This document shows positions 37,201 through 45,313 of a stretch of 64,000 nt of DNA, piece after piece. The notes below the pieces were generated by a model. That model was given only the letters and a program-made list of their open reading frames with translations, was not told the DNA's origin and did no database searches. Position 1 is the stretch's first letter. Each line of letters begins with the position of its first letter. This DNA comes from Aureobasidium sp. EXF-3400 (lineage: Eukaryota > Ascomycota > Dothideomycetes > Dothideales > Saccotheciaceae). The translations under genes and the position numbers were made by a program. The DNA lies in the NCBI GenBank assembly GCA_024195585.1, contig SWBL01000091.1, positions 1 to 64,000 on the forward strand, written 5' to 3'.

Positions 37201-37511
37201 ATCTGAGCAGGCTTGGGATCGTACAGGGTCAAGCTCTTGACACCTGCGAGGGCAATGTTCTTTGCAATTTCGACACCGAGACCGCGCAGGCCAACAACCA
37301 GGATGTTGGACGAGCCCATGCGCTTCATGGCCTCATGACCCAGAACGTAGAGCTGTCTGCTGTATAGCGATTCATCGATTTCTCCGTTTGCCTCCTTCAG
37401 CTGCTCGACTGCAGCGGCGGGGCTATCGACATCCATCTTGATGTCCTGTAACTGTGTCAGCACTCGGTCTCTCGCATCACAGCTGTGTATTCAGTTCGCT
37501 CTTACAGTCAT
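34293..37511 (-). CDS. uba1: Ubiquitin-activating enzyme E1
   Basis: Essential E1 that adenylates ubiquitin, carries it as a thioester and passes it to E2 enzymes, in nucleus and cytosol. Exons: 37506-37511 (ATG ACT), 34486-37445 and 34293-34431, with introns of 60 nt (GTAAGA to TTACAG) and 54 nt (GTAAGT to TTCTAG); total 1034 residues. The alternative start is ATG 37436, which has a better A-3/G+4 context. Landmarks are [19 protein letters not shown], the inactive adenylation half [14 protein letters not shown], the ATP site [18 protein letters not shown] (about residue 450), and the catalytic Cys in [16 protein letters not shown] (about 605). The C-terminal ubiquitin-fold domain ends [12 protein letters not shown] basic in-frame extension upstream is discussed in the findings. 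Confidence 0.96.
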
Positions 37512-38470
37512 AGCTTTCTTGGACGGACTGGCCTTGGCCTCGCCGGACAAGCGCCTTTTACCCAGTTTGACTGTGGACGAAGAAATCTTGAGAGCGGAAC
37601 TAGCGTTCGAATGGGGAAGTGCGCGTAATAGAAGGGACAGTCGACTGCCGAGATCGATGATGAGAAGGGAGGGAGCGATAGGCGTACAGGATGTACTGGT
37701 AGAGGCGAGAGTTTGTTTGTCCCTTGTCTGAGTTGGCTGCGTGCCAAGTCTCACACGTCACATGCAATGCCCCGCCATTTGAGCTGTCCACTCCGCCGGC
37801 GCGAATTGCATTTGCTACGTCTTGACGCGCCTATCTGCATGGCTGCAATGCACTCAGAGCCACAAACGAAGAGCATGCTGATTGTACTCTCAACCAACAG
37901 TCAGTCTTTTCTGGACAAGCAGGACTTGAAGTCCGATGTTTGCGACAGCTTATGCAACCATTGCTATAGCAAGCGAGACTGAGACAAAGTGATGCCTACC
38001 GGTTGCAAAACATTCAGAAAGTCCCAAGGATTTCACCCAGAAAAGAACAGTTGACCAGACAGTGCTTGAATTACTCCATTTGGCGCATGATCCGCTCTGT
38101 TAAAGCCCACCGATGGCACTCGCGAAACAGATCCTATGCTCTCCATAGCAGATCTGTCATCCAACACAGAAATCTGCAAACGCCGTCTAAGATAGTCAAG
38201 CCTTCGGATCTGACACGTCAACATTAAGTCGAAGCCTACAGAGTGCAAACAGCATGGCCCGTATGGTTTCAGTCTGTGAATCGCAACAAATTGTCTTACC
38301 TATCTGGCACTTAAATCATAGGTTTCATTCATGGTCTTCCGACACAGAGACTTTGACGCACAACCCGCCTCAAACACATTCACATCTCAAATGTAGGAAT
38401 ACTTAACATAGAATTCGACACCATTTTCCCCTCCTCTCCAATCCAACCGTCAACATCAAGGTCCAAAATC
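37512..38470. promoter_or_regulatory. Divergent intergenic region, uba1 / SIMPL-like gene
   Basis: These 959 bases separate the two starts. The uba1-proximal 240 bases (37512-37754) remain open in the uba1 frame without an ATG. No other gene is supported in the rest. Confidence 0.5.
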
Positions 38471-39319
38471 ATGCCACTCCAGATCAAAGTACAGGGCGAA
38501 AGTACTGTCAGTCGCATGGCCAACATGGTCGAAATTGACGTCGCTTTCAAGTCCATCAGCTTTTACCGTAACGAAGCCAGCACTACTCTCTTCAAAGCAG
38601 TTGAGCAAGTCATTGATACACTCAAGATACTCTCGCCAACACTGGATCGCCATGCTTCCACGTTCCAGGCTTCCCCTGGCGGTTCTATCACCGCATGGAG
38701 TATTGGAACTCAGCATGTCCAGTCTCAGACTACACAAGTTTCGCAAACCAAAACGCATCAAACCACCCACACAGCCACCACTTCTCTGAAGGTTGTTGTT
38801 CAAGACTTCCAAGTTCTCGAACAAATCTCCAAAGCCATCACCAGAACCCCTTGCGTCTCTCGCGTCAAGACGTCCTGGTCCCTCACCGGCCCCGTTGCCA
38901 CCCGTCTGAAAACCGAGGTACATGAACTGGCCGCTAAAGATGCATTGAACAAAGCTTCTGCTATCGGATCAAGCATTGGATTCCAGACTGTCCTGGCCGA
39001 AGAAATTGTCCTACAAGTCTTACAGCAGAATCTGCTCAGCACAAGCAATCACTTCTCTAACGGAGATGTTACACGCCAGATGCCGTACCGCCACGGCTGT
39101 CTCGTCAGTAACTTCAACTACGACCACGAGTACAGCGGCGACCACAGTGACAGCAAGTGGACAGGCCGCGATGAGTCCGGAAATCTGGATGCCTGGACAC
39201 TGGTACTCGTGCCCAAAATCATCGCTCTGACTGCTCACGTTGATGCGAAGTTCTCTGCAACCAACTCGACTGGATGGGTCTATGAAGAACTCGACCAGCA
39301 CCGCTTCATCACCAGATAA
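38471..39319 (+). CDS. SIMPL (DUF541/YggE)-like domain protein, tentative
   Basis: Intronless 282-residue protein. The start LQIKVQGESTVSRMANMVEI followed by DVAFKS, the spaced Thr/Gln-rich middle, VVVQDFQVLEQISKAITRTP and the later AAKDALNKASAIGSSIGF fit the SIMPL/DUF541 pattern: a beta-strand opening 'V.G.g...', a 'v.d...l..i...' segment, then 'A...A...A..~G'. Bacterial relatives are periplasmic; here there is no signal peptide, so the protein is probably cytosolic. The function in fungi is not known to me. The family call rests on pattern memory and is moderate. Confidence 0.6.
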   Translation: MPLQIKVQGESTVSRMANMVEIDVAFKSISFYRNEASTTLFKAVEQVIDTLKILSPTLDRHASTFQASPGGSITAWSIGTQHVQSQTTQVSQTKTHQTTHTATTSLKVVVQDFQVLEQISKAITRTPCVSRVKTSWSLTGPVATRLKTEVHELAAKDALNKASAIGSSIGFQTVLAEEIVLQVLQQNLLSTSNHFSNGDVTRQMPYRHGCLVSNFNYDHEYSGDHSDSKWTGRDESGNLDAWTLVLVPKIIALTAHVDAKFSATNSTGWVYEELDQHRFITR

Positions 39320-39988
39320 TCATCCAACAGCCTTCTCGACTGAAGCCATTGAGCAGGGCAATGGAGTTACTTTCCACCCTGCGTTCACTGCCACATCTCT
39401 TGCCTGCTGCGTTGAAAGTCAGATCGCCAACTCACGAGGCTTCTGGTGCAACTCTTTTTCCGAGCCCGTGGCAGATCAACAAGGACGTGACCTTCGGAGG
39501 TTCTTGTGTCAAATCTCGAGACTGCTGTGTATTTCAATAGCTAAAACATGGAGAGGGCATCGGTAGCATATTTTATCTCAGGTTCTGAAATAAAGAGTGA
39601 TTTTCTAGGTTAGCAGACCCAACCCGGAGAGCCAGCCGCGTCTTGACAAACTTGCGAGAGGTACTAATATATCTCCCGAAATACTCTGCATTTCGAAAGG
39701 TAAATGTTCTACCAGAAGCAGAGTCGGGATGTGGTTGTATCTTCGTTCAATTCCTGATGTTTAGTCATTGTGTAACAAAGGCCGACTGACTCAATACAAC
39801 CAACTTGCTGTGTGTCAGCAGGTCGTCGACGTGGCTGATCGTTCCATGCACCGAGACAATTGTTCACAACCTTGATTGCTCGAGAAGCGTGTCAGTCAGT
39901 GAGTAAAGAGCAGATTCGCTCACCAGACAACAACACCTTACCGCTGACGTGCATCTAGTCCAGCAAAAATATCTCCCAGCAGACCCTG
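39320..39988. other. Intergenic, no gene seen
   Basis: These 669 bases follow the SIMPL-like gene. Short ORFs at 39240-39566 and 39349-39540 overlap its end in other frames and are not supported. Confidence 0.45.
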
Positions 39989-40217
39989 ATGCATCTGGCT
40001 ACTCTAAAGGAGTCTGCCACTGCATCTCAACTGATCTTCGCTTCTCGCAGACGCACCAAGGCTCTTTGCAAGCGCCGCCTTTTCTGTAAGTGCTTCTGAT
40101 AAGATCTCTCTAAGGTTTGTTAATCACGAAACAGGCAGTCGCGCTAAGCAGGCCGAGCACGAGGCAGAGACCCTCGCCTGGCTCTGGTTGAAGTGCCACT
40201 TCAGTCTTCGTGCTTGA
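39989..40217 (+). CDS. Possible small two-exon protein or upstream ORF
   Basis: ATG at 39989 opens 97 bases, followed by a clean 49-nt intron (40086-40134, GTAAGTG to GAAACAG). The frame then continues to TGA at 40215-40217, giving 59 residues rich in Lys and Arg (KALCKRRLF), then AKQAEHEAETLAWLW. The splice signals are good, but the peptide is not recognised. It may instead be a spliced 5' leader of the gene starting at 40386, acting as a uORF. Confidence 0.3.
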
Positions 40218-40385
40218 GATCTGGGTCGGTCGCGCCTTCTTCTTCTTACGCACCTGCGGCTGCGCTCAAAACTGGTTGCGCAATCTTTGCCCTCGCAGTC
40301 ACCTTCACGTTGTCTAAACTTCGTTTTCACCATCACTGTCTAGTCGAGCACTCTCTTTGGAAGCATCCCCTTTTTCTACAACATT

Positions 40386-41066
40386 ATGAAAATCATCAAA
40401 CATACGCCAGCAACCTCCGCCAGTGCGGTCATCCAGTATGACACGCTCCCAGATGATTTCGAAATGCCCGCCTTCATCAAATTCGTTCCGGTATGCTTCG
40501 TCTCAGAAGATAATGGGAAGCCTGTTAACTGGTGTCCGCAGCTTCGCCAATGTCCTCGCATGCAAGACACCCTGGCGTGGATGAACGCCGTCCAGAGCGA
40601 CCTGGATGACTTCACCTCCTGGGATCGTTACCGCGGCGGCGAACTGTTCACACGCGTCCACTCAAGTCTCCGATTCTGTCAGATTGCACGCATCAGTCCT
40701 CAGACCACGTTCAAATCTGCTATCAAGCTGATTGAGAATTACATCAAAGAAGACCTCCTGCCCGCTATCCACCTCCTGACCAAGGCGAACAAGGAGAGAA
40801 TTGCCCAAGTCACACAGCCACACGAGAAGACCTACTCAGAAGAGTTCGTTAATACGAAGCGCAAGGTCGAAGAAGACCAGCAGGAACAGCACATCACCAA
40901 GAAGAGAAAGCAGGACAACGAGAAGAAAATCGACGACATTGTGGATGGCCTTCACACTCTACGCAAGTCTGTCAACGAGCAGGTCGGTGAAACTTTGCCA
41001 GGCATCCGCCGTGCCTTCCATGACTTTGAAGGCGAGATTCTTAATCTCATGGCTATAGAAATCTGA
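40386..41066 (+). CDS. Hypothetical lineage-specific protein with nuclear signal and coiled coil
   Basis: Intronless 226-residue protein that I do not recognise. The first half (to about residue 110) contains a compact region with Cys and Trp (VPVCFVSEDNGKPVNWCP; DFTSWDRYRGGELF). The second half is charged and helical, with a bipartite basic stretch (TKKRKQDNEKK) suiting nuclear import and a heptad-like helix to the end. The ATG at 40386 is the first in frame. No catalytic motif is visible. Confidence 0.6.
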   Translation: MKIIKHTPATSASAVIQYDTLPDDFEMPAFIKFVPVCFVSEDNGKPVNWCPQLRQCPRMQDTLAWMNAVQSDLDDFTSWDRYRGGELFTRVHSSLRFCQIARISPQTTFKSAIKLIENYIKEDLLPAIHLLTKANKERIAQVTQPHEKTYSEEFVNTKRKVEEDQQEQHITKKRKQDNEKKIDDIVDGLHTLRKSVNEQVGETLPGIRRAFHDFEGEILNLMAIEI

Positions 41067-41809
41067 AGGCAAAATCCGCCAGGGGATCGATTTGCACAAA
41101 GTAGAGGGTGTCGCTATCGATTGATCTGAAGTCTTTCTGTCTTATACTCGTCAATGGCTCTATACTTGCTAGCATTAAATCAAATGACAAGGCCATCTCA
41201 AACCATCGGCTTGATCCGGTACTCACATCAAGCTCTGTAGTCATCATGGAAGTCAGAGTGTCCTCAACTTAATTACATCAATCGACATTCCGAAATACGG
41301 CAGGAGCGGCACGCCTTCTGAAATTCATCTGCAAGGAGTGGTCCATAGTCTCATCAAGATGCTGTTTAGTCGGGAGGCAACAGCGACCTAATCGTAGCAG
41401 CTTACATCGGTTAACATTCTTGGATGAGCTCGAAACAGTCAGTGATATCAAGCTTTATTACAAGAGTGTGGCAGTAAAGAGCAAATGAGTAATCTCTCAT
41501 CAAACGTCAGCTTTTGAAGATTTGATAGTAATGAGCACAATTGCTAGCATCCATCGAAGCGCATCTCCCGAACGAACAGTGGCCATTATACGTTGCTGTG
41601 GAAAGGCATGAATGTTTACCAAACAGAGAGATGTCCATTGAGAGTGACTCACTCACCGAATCTTCTTTGGATGAATCGCAAGCGGTGACGTTAGCTATGT
41701 GTGCTTATAATCCAAATTATACAACTCATTTGCTTCCCATCATTATAATTTGCTTTTTGCCTGCCTTTGGCTTCCATGAACTTGCCGCAAGTGACTCTAA
41801 CGATCGTAG
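41067..41809. other. Intergenic, no gene seen
   Basis: These 743 bases between convergent loci are AT-richer than the flanks. A short ORF at 41541-41879 overlaps the next locus on the other strand and is not supported. Confidence 0.5.
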
Positions 41810-43404
41810 TCAGGGGGTATCACAAACCGCGCGACTTAGTAACCATGTGGTGAGAATCACCGCGGCCGCTAACAAGTGACATATGACCCAGAAAAGCTTC
41901 TTGGTCGGGAAATTGATGTTGCAAGGAGTACAGTGAAATAGAGAGTTAGTATTGGCCAAAACATGGCCATGGCGTTGCTCCCAGCGGACAAGCTCGCCGA
42001 GAACATCCGGGAAGGTAGCAGAGCATATTGAGCAGGTCTTGATTGCCTCTAACAGGTCTTGGGCCTCCTCGCACATGAGTTGCTGTACGTGACGGTGGAG
42101 TGCCAACTCATTGAGGAAACCCTTCTCGCAACCAAAGTGACAAGGATGGCTTCTTGTGTCATCGGAATGCTTGAGGTGAGTATCGTCTTCCATATGCCTG
42201 TAGAAACTGGTGAATGTCGTCCCGCAGTTCGGGACCGGACAAGAGGACATCATGTCGGTTGCAGTACTAGCAAAAACATTGGCAGTGTGGCGGTTGATTG
42301 GCTTGGTGGATGCTGGTGGATTGTTGGCACGAGCAATTGATGCGGGGACATCAGTAGAAGCAGAGGTCGAAGAGACCGAAGCTGAAGTCGCAGAAGTCGA
42401 TACGGTGGTGGAAGTTTCACCGGAGGATTAGGCTTAGAGTGTTGGTCAGACTCGGATTTCTGGCCTTCGGAGTCTGAGTCGGGTGGAAGTCGTCTCTTGC
42501 GCCTCTGTCTCGGCTGCATAGTTGGAGTGTCGTCTTCTTCATCGGACTCCAGTTCTTGGTTGCGAGGTACAGACAGTCCATCGTTAGCTTGATGAGAAGC
42601 TTGGTGACTGCCACCAACATCCAGAGAAGTGTTTCCATCTAACTAGCGAGATCCTTGATCCTCCAAGGCTCCCAGGCTCGAACTCCAGGTCGTCGGTGTG
42701 CTGAGGGGGTTCCTTTCCGGGTTGGTTGAGGTCTTCAAAGGGCTGGGCAGAATCTCCGAGAGGCTGAACACGGCCTTCTGCCTGTCTAGCGTGATGAGGT
42801 GACTCTTTCCGATTCACTGCACGACGAGAGTCAGCGGTGTGGCGATGAGTTTCTTCGGCTGGTTGACGAGAGTCTGTAGTGTGTTGAGGAGACTCCTGGG
42901 CTGCTTGACGAGTCTCTTTGGTTGGTGGAGCAGCACCGGCGGCTAATTGACGAGAGTAGTGTGTTGGTCGGTAGTCGCGGGCATTGATGGGGGACTGAAC
43001 CAAAGGGGATGACGGAGGAAGAACAGGAGGAGCAGCTTCGTGAGCTGCTTTCAAGGCTTGGAGAAGAGGTCCTGGACCGGCGTCTGCAGGAGCGGTGAGG
43101 TCAGTAATTTAACTGTGAAAAAAAGAGTCAGCAGTGGAAGGGCAATGCTGCAAATAGTATGTGCCAACCGGTCATCAAGAACTGGAGTGTGCAAGTCTGT
43201 TGCTAAACGTTTGACTTTGGGAAATGTGCCAGTGGACCCTTCGTGGAGGAGTTCTTCTACCATGTCGAAGTAAGAGCCCGACTGGTCATTGTGAATGTGA
43301 GGATTCAGTTTGACGAGCCACTCATTCTGACGTTGTTGGCGTTGACCGCGCGTAGCGGCGAATGAGTTAACCACGATGGCCTTCGGATCGAAGAAGGCCT
43401 CCAT
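41810..43404 (-). pseudogene. C2H2 zinc-finger protein gene with broken reading frame
   Basis: A chain of coding-like segments in one order but several frames. From ATG 43404: MEAFFDPKAIVVNSFAATRG to about VLDDR, then a textbook 56-nt intron (GTTGGC, branch GCTGAC, TTTTTTTCACAG). The next exon reads T-TAA-ATT: a stop lies directly in the frame that afterwards encodes ITDLTAPADAGPGPLLQALK. That segment carries repeats like DSRQPAEETHRHTADSR (about 42680-43080). Its frame changes at about 42650 to one reading LDGNTSLDVGG with an acidic/basic stretch (QPRQRRKRRLPPDSDS). It changes again at about 42435 to a Ser/Thr-rich linker. This last frame runs into three Cys/His pairs (CPVPNCGTTF, CSICSATFP, CTPCNINFP) and stops at 41810. 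Missed introns are possible; decay is the simpler reading. Confidence 0.5.
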
Positions 43405-43687
43405 GTGTAGGAAAGGTGAATGAGTGTTACAAGGCAGAAGATGAGAGAGAGAAAGGAAGAAAGAGAGAGAAAATCGCGAAGAGGGCTCAATTGACCGTCC
43501 ATACGCGAGGGTCAAATTGGAAAAGCTGTTCAGTCTCACAAGCTCAGAACCGTCCAACGAACTAAACAGAAAGACAACAACTGCACGAAATGAAAACAAG
43601 GACAACCACAACGGGATCAGACCAAAAGCTTGTACAACAACAGAAAATTGGCAAAACAAATGCCCCGCTACTAGCGAGGAGAAAGCC

Positions 43688-43735
43688 ACCAGTTGAACCT
43701 GGTTGCGTTTCGAGATTGGAGCCTTAATAGGCTCC
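43688..43735. repeat. Two adjacent perfect hairpins beside the tRNA-like element
   Basis: GGAGCC-TTAATA-GGCTCC (43718-43735) and ACCAG-TTGAAC-CTGGT (43688-43703) are perfect inverted repeats, each with a six-base loop. They lie just downstream of the tRNA-like element in its own orientation. Confidence 0.6.
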
Positions 43736-43740
43736 TTACA

Positions 43741-43830
43741 GTCCGACTACGAGAGTCGAACCGGGGACCTTCCAGCGGGGGTCGCCAACAAAGTGCTGGC
43801 GTGAGACCGCTGGGCCAACCACCGCTTGTC
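43741..43830 (-). ncRNA. tRNA-like Pol III element with A and B boxes
   Basis: On the minus strand, TGGCCCAGCGG (43807-43817) matches the A-box consensus TGGCNNAGTGG except one base. GGTTCGACTCT (43752-43762) matches the B box GGTTCGANTCC except the last base. The 44-base spacing suits a tRNA. An anticodon-like stem CGCCAG/TTGGCG lies between them. However, no 7-bp acceptor stem forms; only CCGAC/GTCGG closes the element. The anticodon loop lacks the usual U33. It may be a decayed tRNA, the head of a tRNA-derived SINE, or a TFIIIC-bound site without a tRNA product. Confidence 0.4.
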
Positions 43831-44208
43831 GGTAAAGCGATGGTAGCAGGTGTGAGCGAGGTCCTAATACTAGTATATAAAGTCAGTGGATTAGCTGGGG
43901 GCGCTGAGCTCTTAGAATAAGAAGATGATGGACCCAACAACGCGACTCTTATTCATGCCTTCTTAGATTCACCCTCATCTGTAATAAATAGATGGATGTA
44001 AGAAAAGTTCTATTGATTGAAGTTGTTGCTGCTGGCATCTGTAAGTCGTAGATGGCGAGGAACTACTCTCACAACGATTCTCTCTCGGGATCTCTCGGTG
44101 CTCTGTCAGTTTTGATCATGCCCACAAGCATTATTCCTTCGAGGGAAACATCTTGGCAATCAACAATTCGGATTCTCTCCTCACAGCTTTGATTCCCATA
44201 GCCTATGC

Positions 44209-44751
44209 TTAAGCAGTAGCCACAGCCAATCCAAGCATACCCCCAGCCAGAATGACCGCACCTCTGACATAGTTCAACCACTCGAATTTCTGTACCATAT
44301 CCTTCAGCTCATCTTCGCGAATCTCATTTCCTCTGCCTTGTCTCTCCTTCTCCCCCATCTCTCTTAGAGGATTGTTGCAGATCGGCAACATGATCTGAGT
44401 GATAGGTCCAATAGCCATACTGAGCGCACCCGCAGCGATAAAGCCAGCTCTGCTGCTCATCTCCATGCCCAAAACATTGACGACTGTGCTGGGAGCGTGG
44501 TAAGCCAGAAAACCGAAGTTCGCAGCTGCTACGGCGGCTGATTCTGGGATAATGTGGCTGCCTCGTGAGAAGATGAAACGAATTGCAGGGAGTGTTGAGC
44601 TAGGCGAAGGTTTCTCCGAGGATTGGGAGCGAGCATCGTTGGAGAGGAGGGGTGTGGAGAAAGCGGAGATTGATAGAATTGCTCCTGCTGTCGCGAGTGA
44701 GATGGTTGGGCCCAGAACTCTGGCTGTTGAGATCGCAGTTGAGGTATCCAT
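44209..44751 (-). CDS. DUF1772 (anthrone-oxygenase-like) membrane protein
   Basis: Intronless 180-residue protein from ATG 44751 with four predicted membrane helices: LGPTISLATAGAILSISAFS, the AAVAAANFGFLAYHAP region, AGFIAAGALSMAIGPITQIM and VRGAVILAGGMLGLAVATA. The RFIFSRGSHIIPESA segment after the first helix and the NNPLREM motif before the last are typical of DUF1772. A few members act as anthrone oxygenases in polyketide pathways, but no polyketide synthase is nearby, so no such role is claimed. The frame is open upstream to 44973, but that part has no homology sense. Confidence 0.8.
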   Translation of the reverse strand: MDTSTAISTARVLGPTISLATAGAILSISAFSTPLLSNDARSQSSEKPSPSSTLPAIRFIFSRGSHIIPESAAVAAANFGFLAYHAPSTVVNVLGMEMSSRAGFIAAGALSMAIGPITQIMLPICNNPLREMGEKERQGRGNEIREDELKDMVQKFEWLNYVRGAVILAGGMLGLAVATA

Positions 44752-45313
44752 GATGGTGGGTTCTGGTTTGTCATATATGACCTTCTCGAAGTTGACGCGG
44801 GGTGAGAAGCTGGTATCGATTCCAGTTATGGTTGTAAGGGGCTTGTCCTGCGATCTAGGTCGTTTATGTTTTCTAACAATCCTTAAGTTTGATTTAGGAA
44901 TGAGAAGCTTCTGTTTCGAGTGCTCGGAAGCGATGAGCTTATAGCTGCAGATGGAGTGAGGTCGTACCAACACGTCATGCCAGGGTTACCAGTGTCGGCT
45001 GCCGGACTTTGACCAGCTTGCAGCGGATTTTGATTCTTAGGCATCCGCTTTCCGAAAGTGGAGAGCCAACACCTTGGCTGAAGATCAGCAAATCATCTTG
45101 GTGCTATTGTAGACATAAGACAAATCAAAGGAACCGAGTGTGAATCAAGAAAACAAGTTGTACTCATTAAGCCTATCAACTGGCAGGGTATAGAACAAGT
45201 CGTGATATCCAAATTTGGATGGGGATGTCCCCAAGCCAGCGACGAAGAAAGAAATAGAATGGCCCGCTGAGCAGACCCGATAACAAAGCTCTGGATTTTC
45301 TTGCAAGCAAGGT
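44752..45313. promoter_or_regulatory. Intergenic, DUF1772 promoter and mcm10 3' flank
   Basis: These 562 bases lie between the DUF1772 start and the mcm10 stop, both on the minus strand. No further gene or repeat was seen. Confidence 0.5.

Larger units (their letters stand above)
43405..44208. other. Intergenic region with structured non-coding sequence
   Basis: These 804 bases contain the tRNA-like element and hairpins listed separately. The open frame at 43051-43689 on the minus strand is not supported as a gene beyond the zinc-finger exon it overlaps. The CT/GA-rich run at 43440-43475 lies in the probable zinc-finger gene leader. Confidence 0.4.

Noticed and set aside
43051..43689. 212-codon minus-strand frame with hydrophobic N-terminus
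   Set aside because: Only its part after ATG 43404 looks coding. The upstream hydrophobic stretch is translated pyrimidine-rich leader, and the end reads through an obvious intron.
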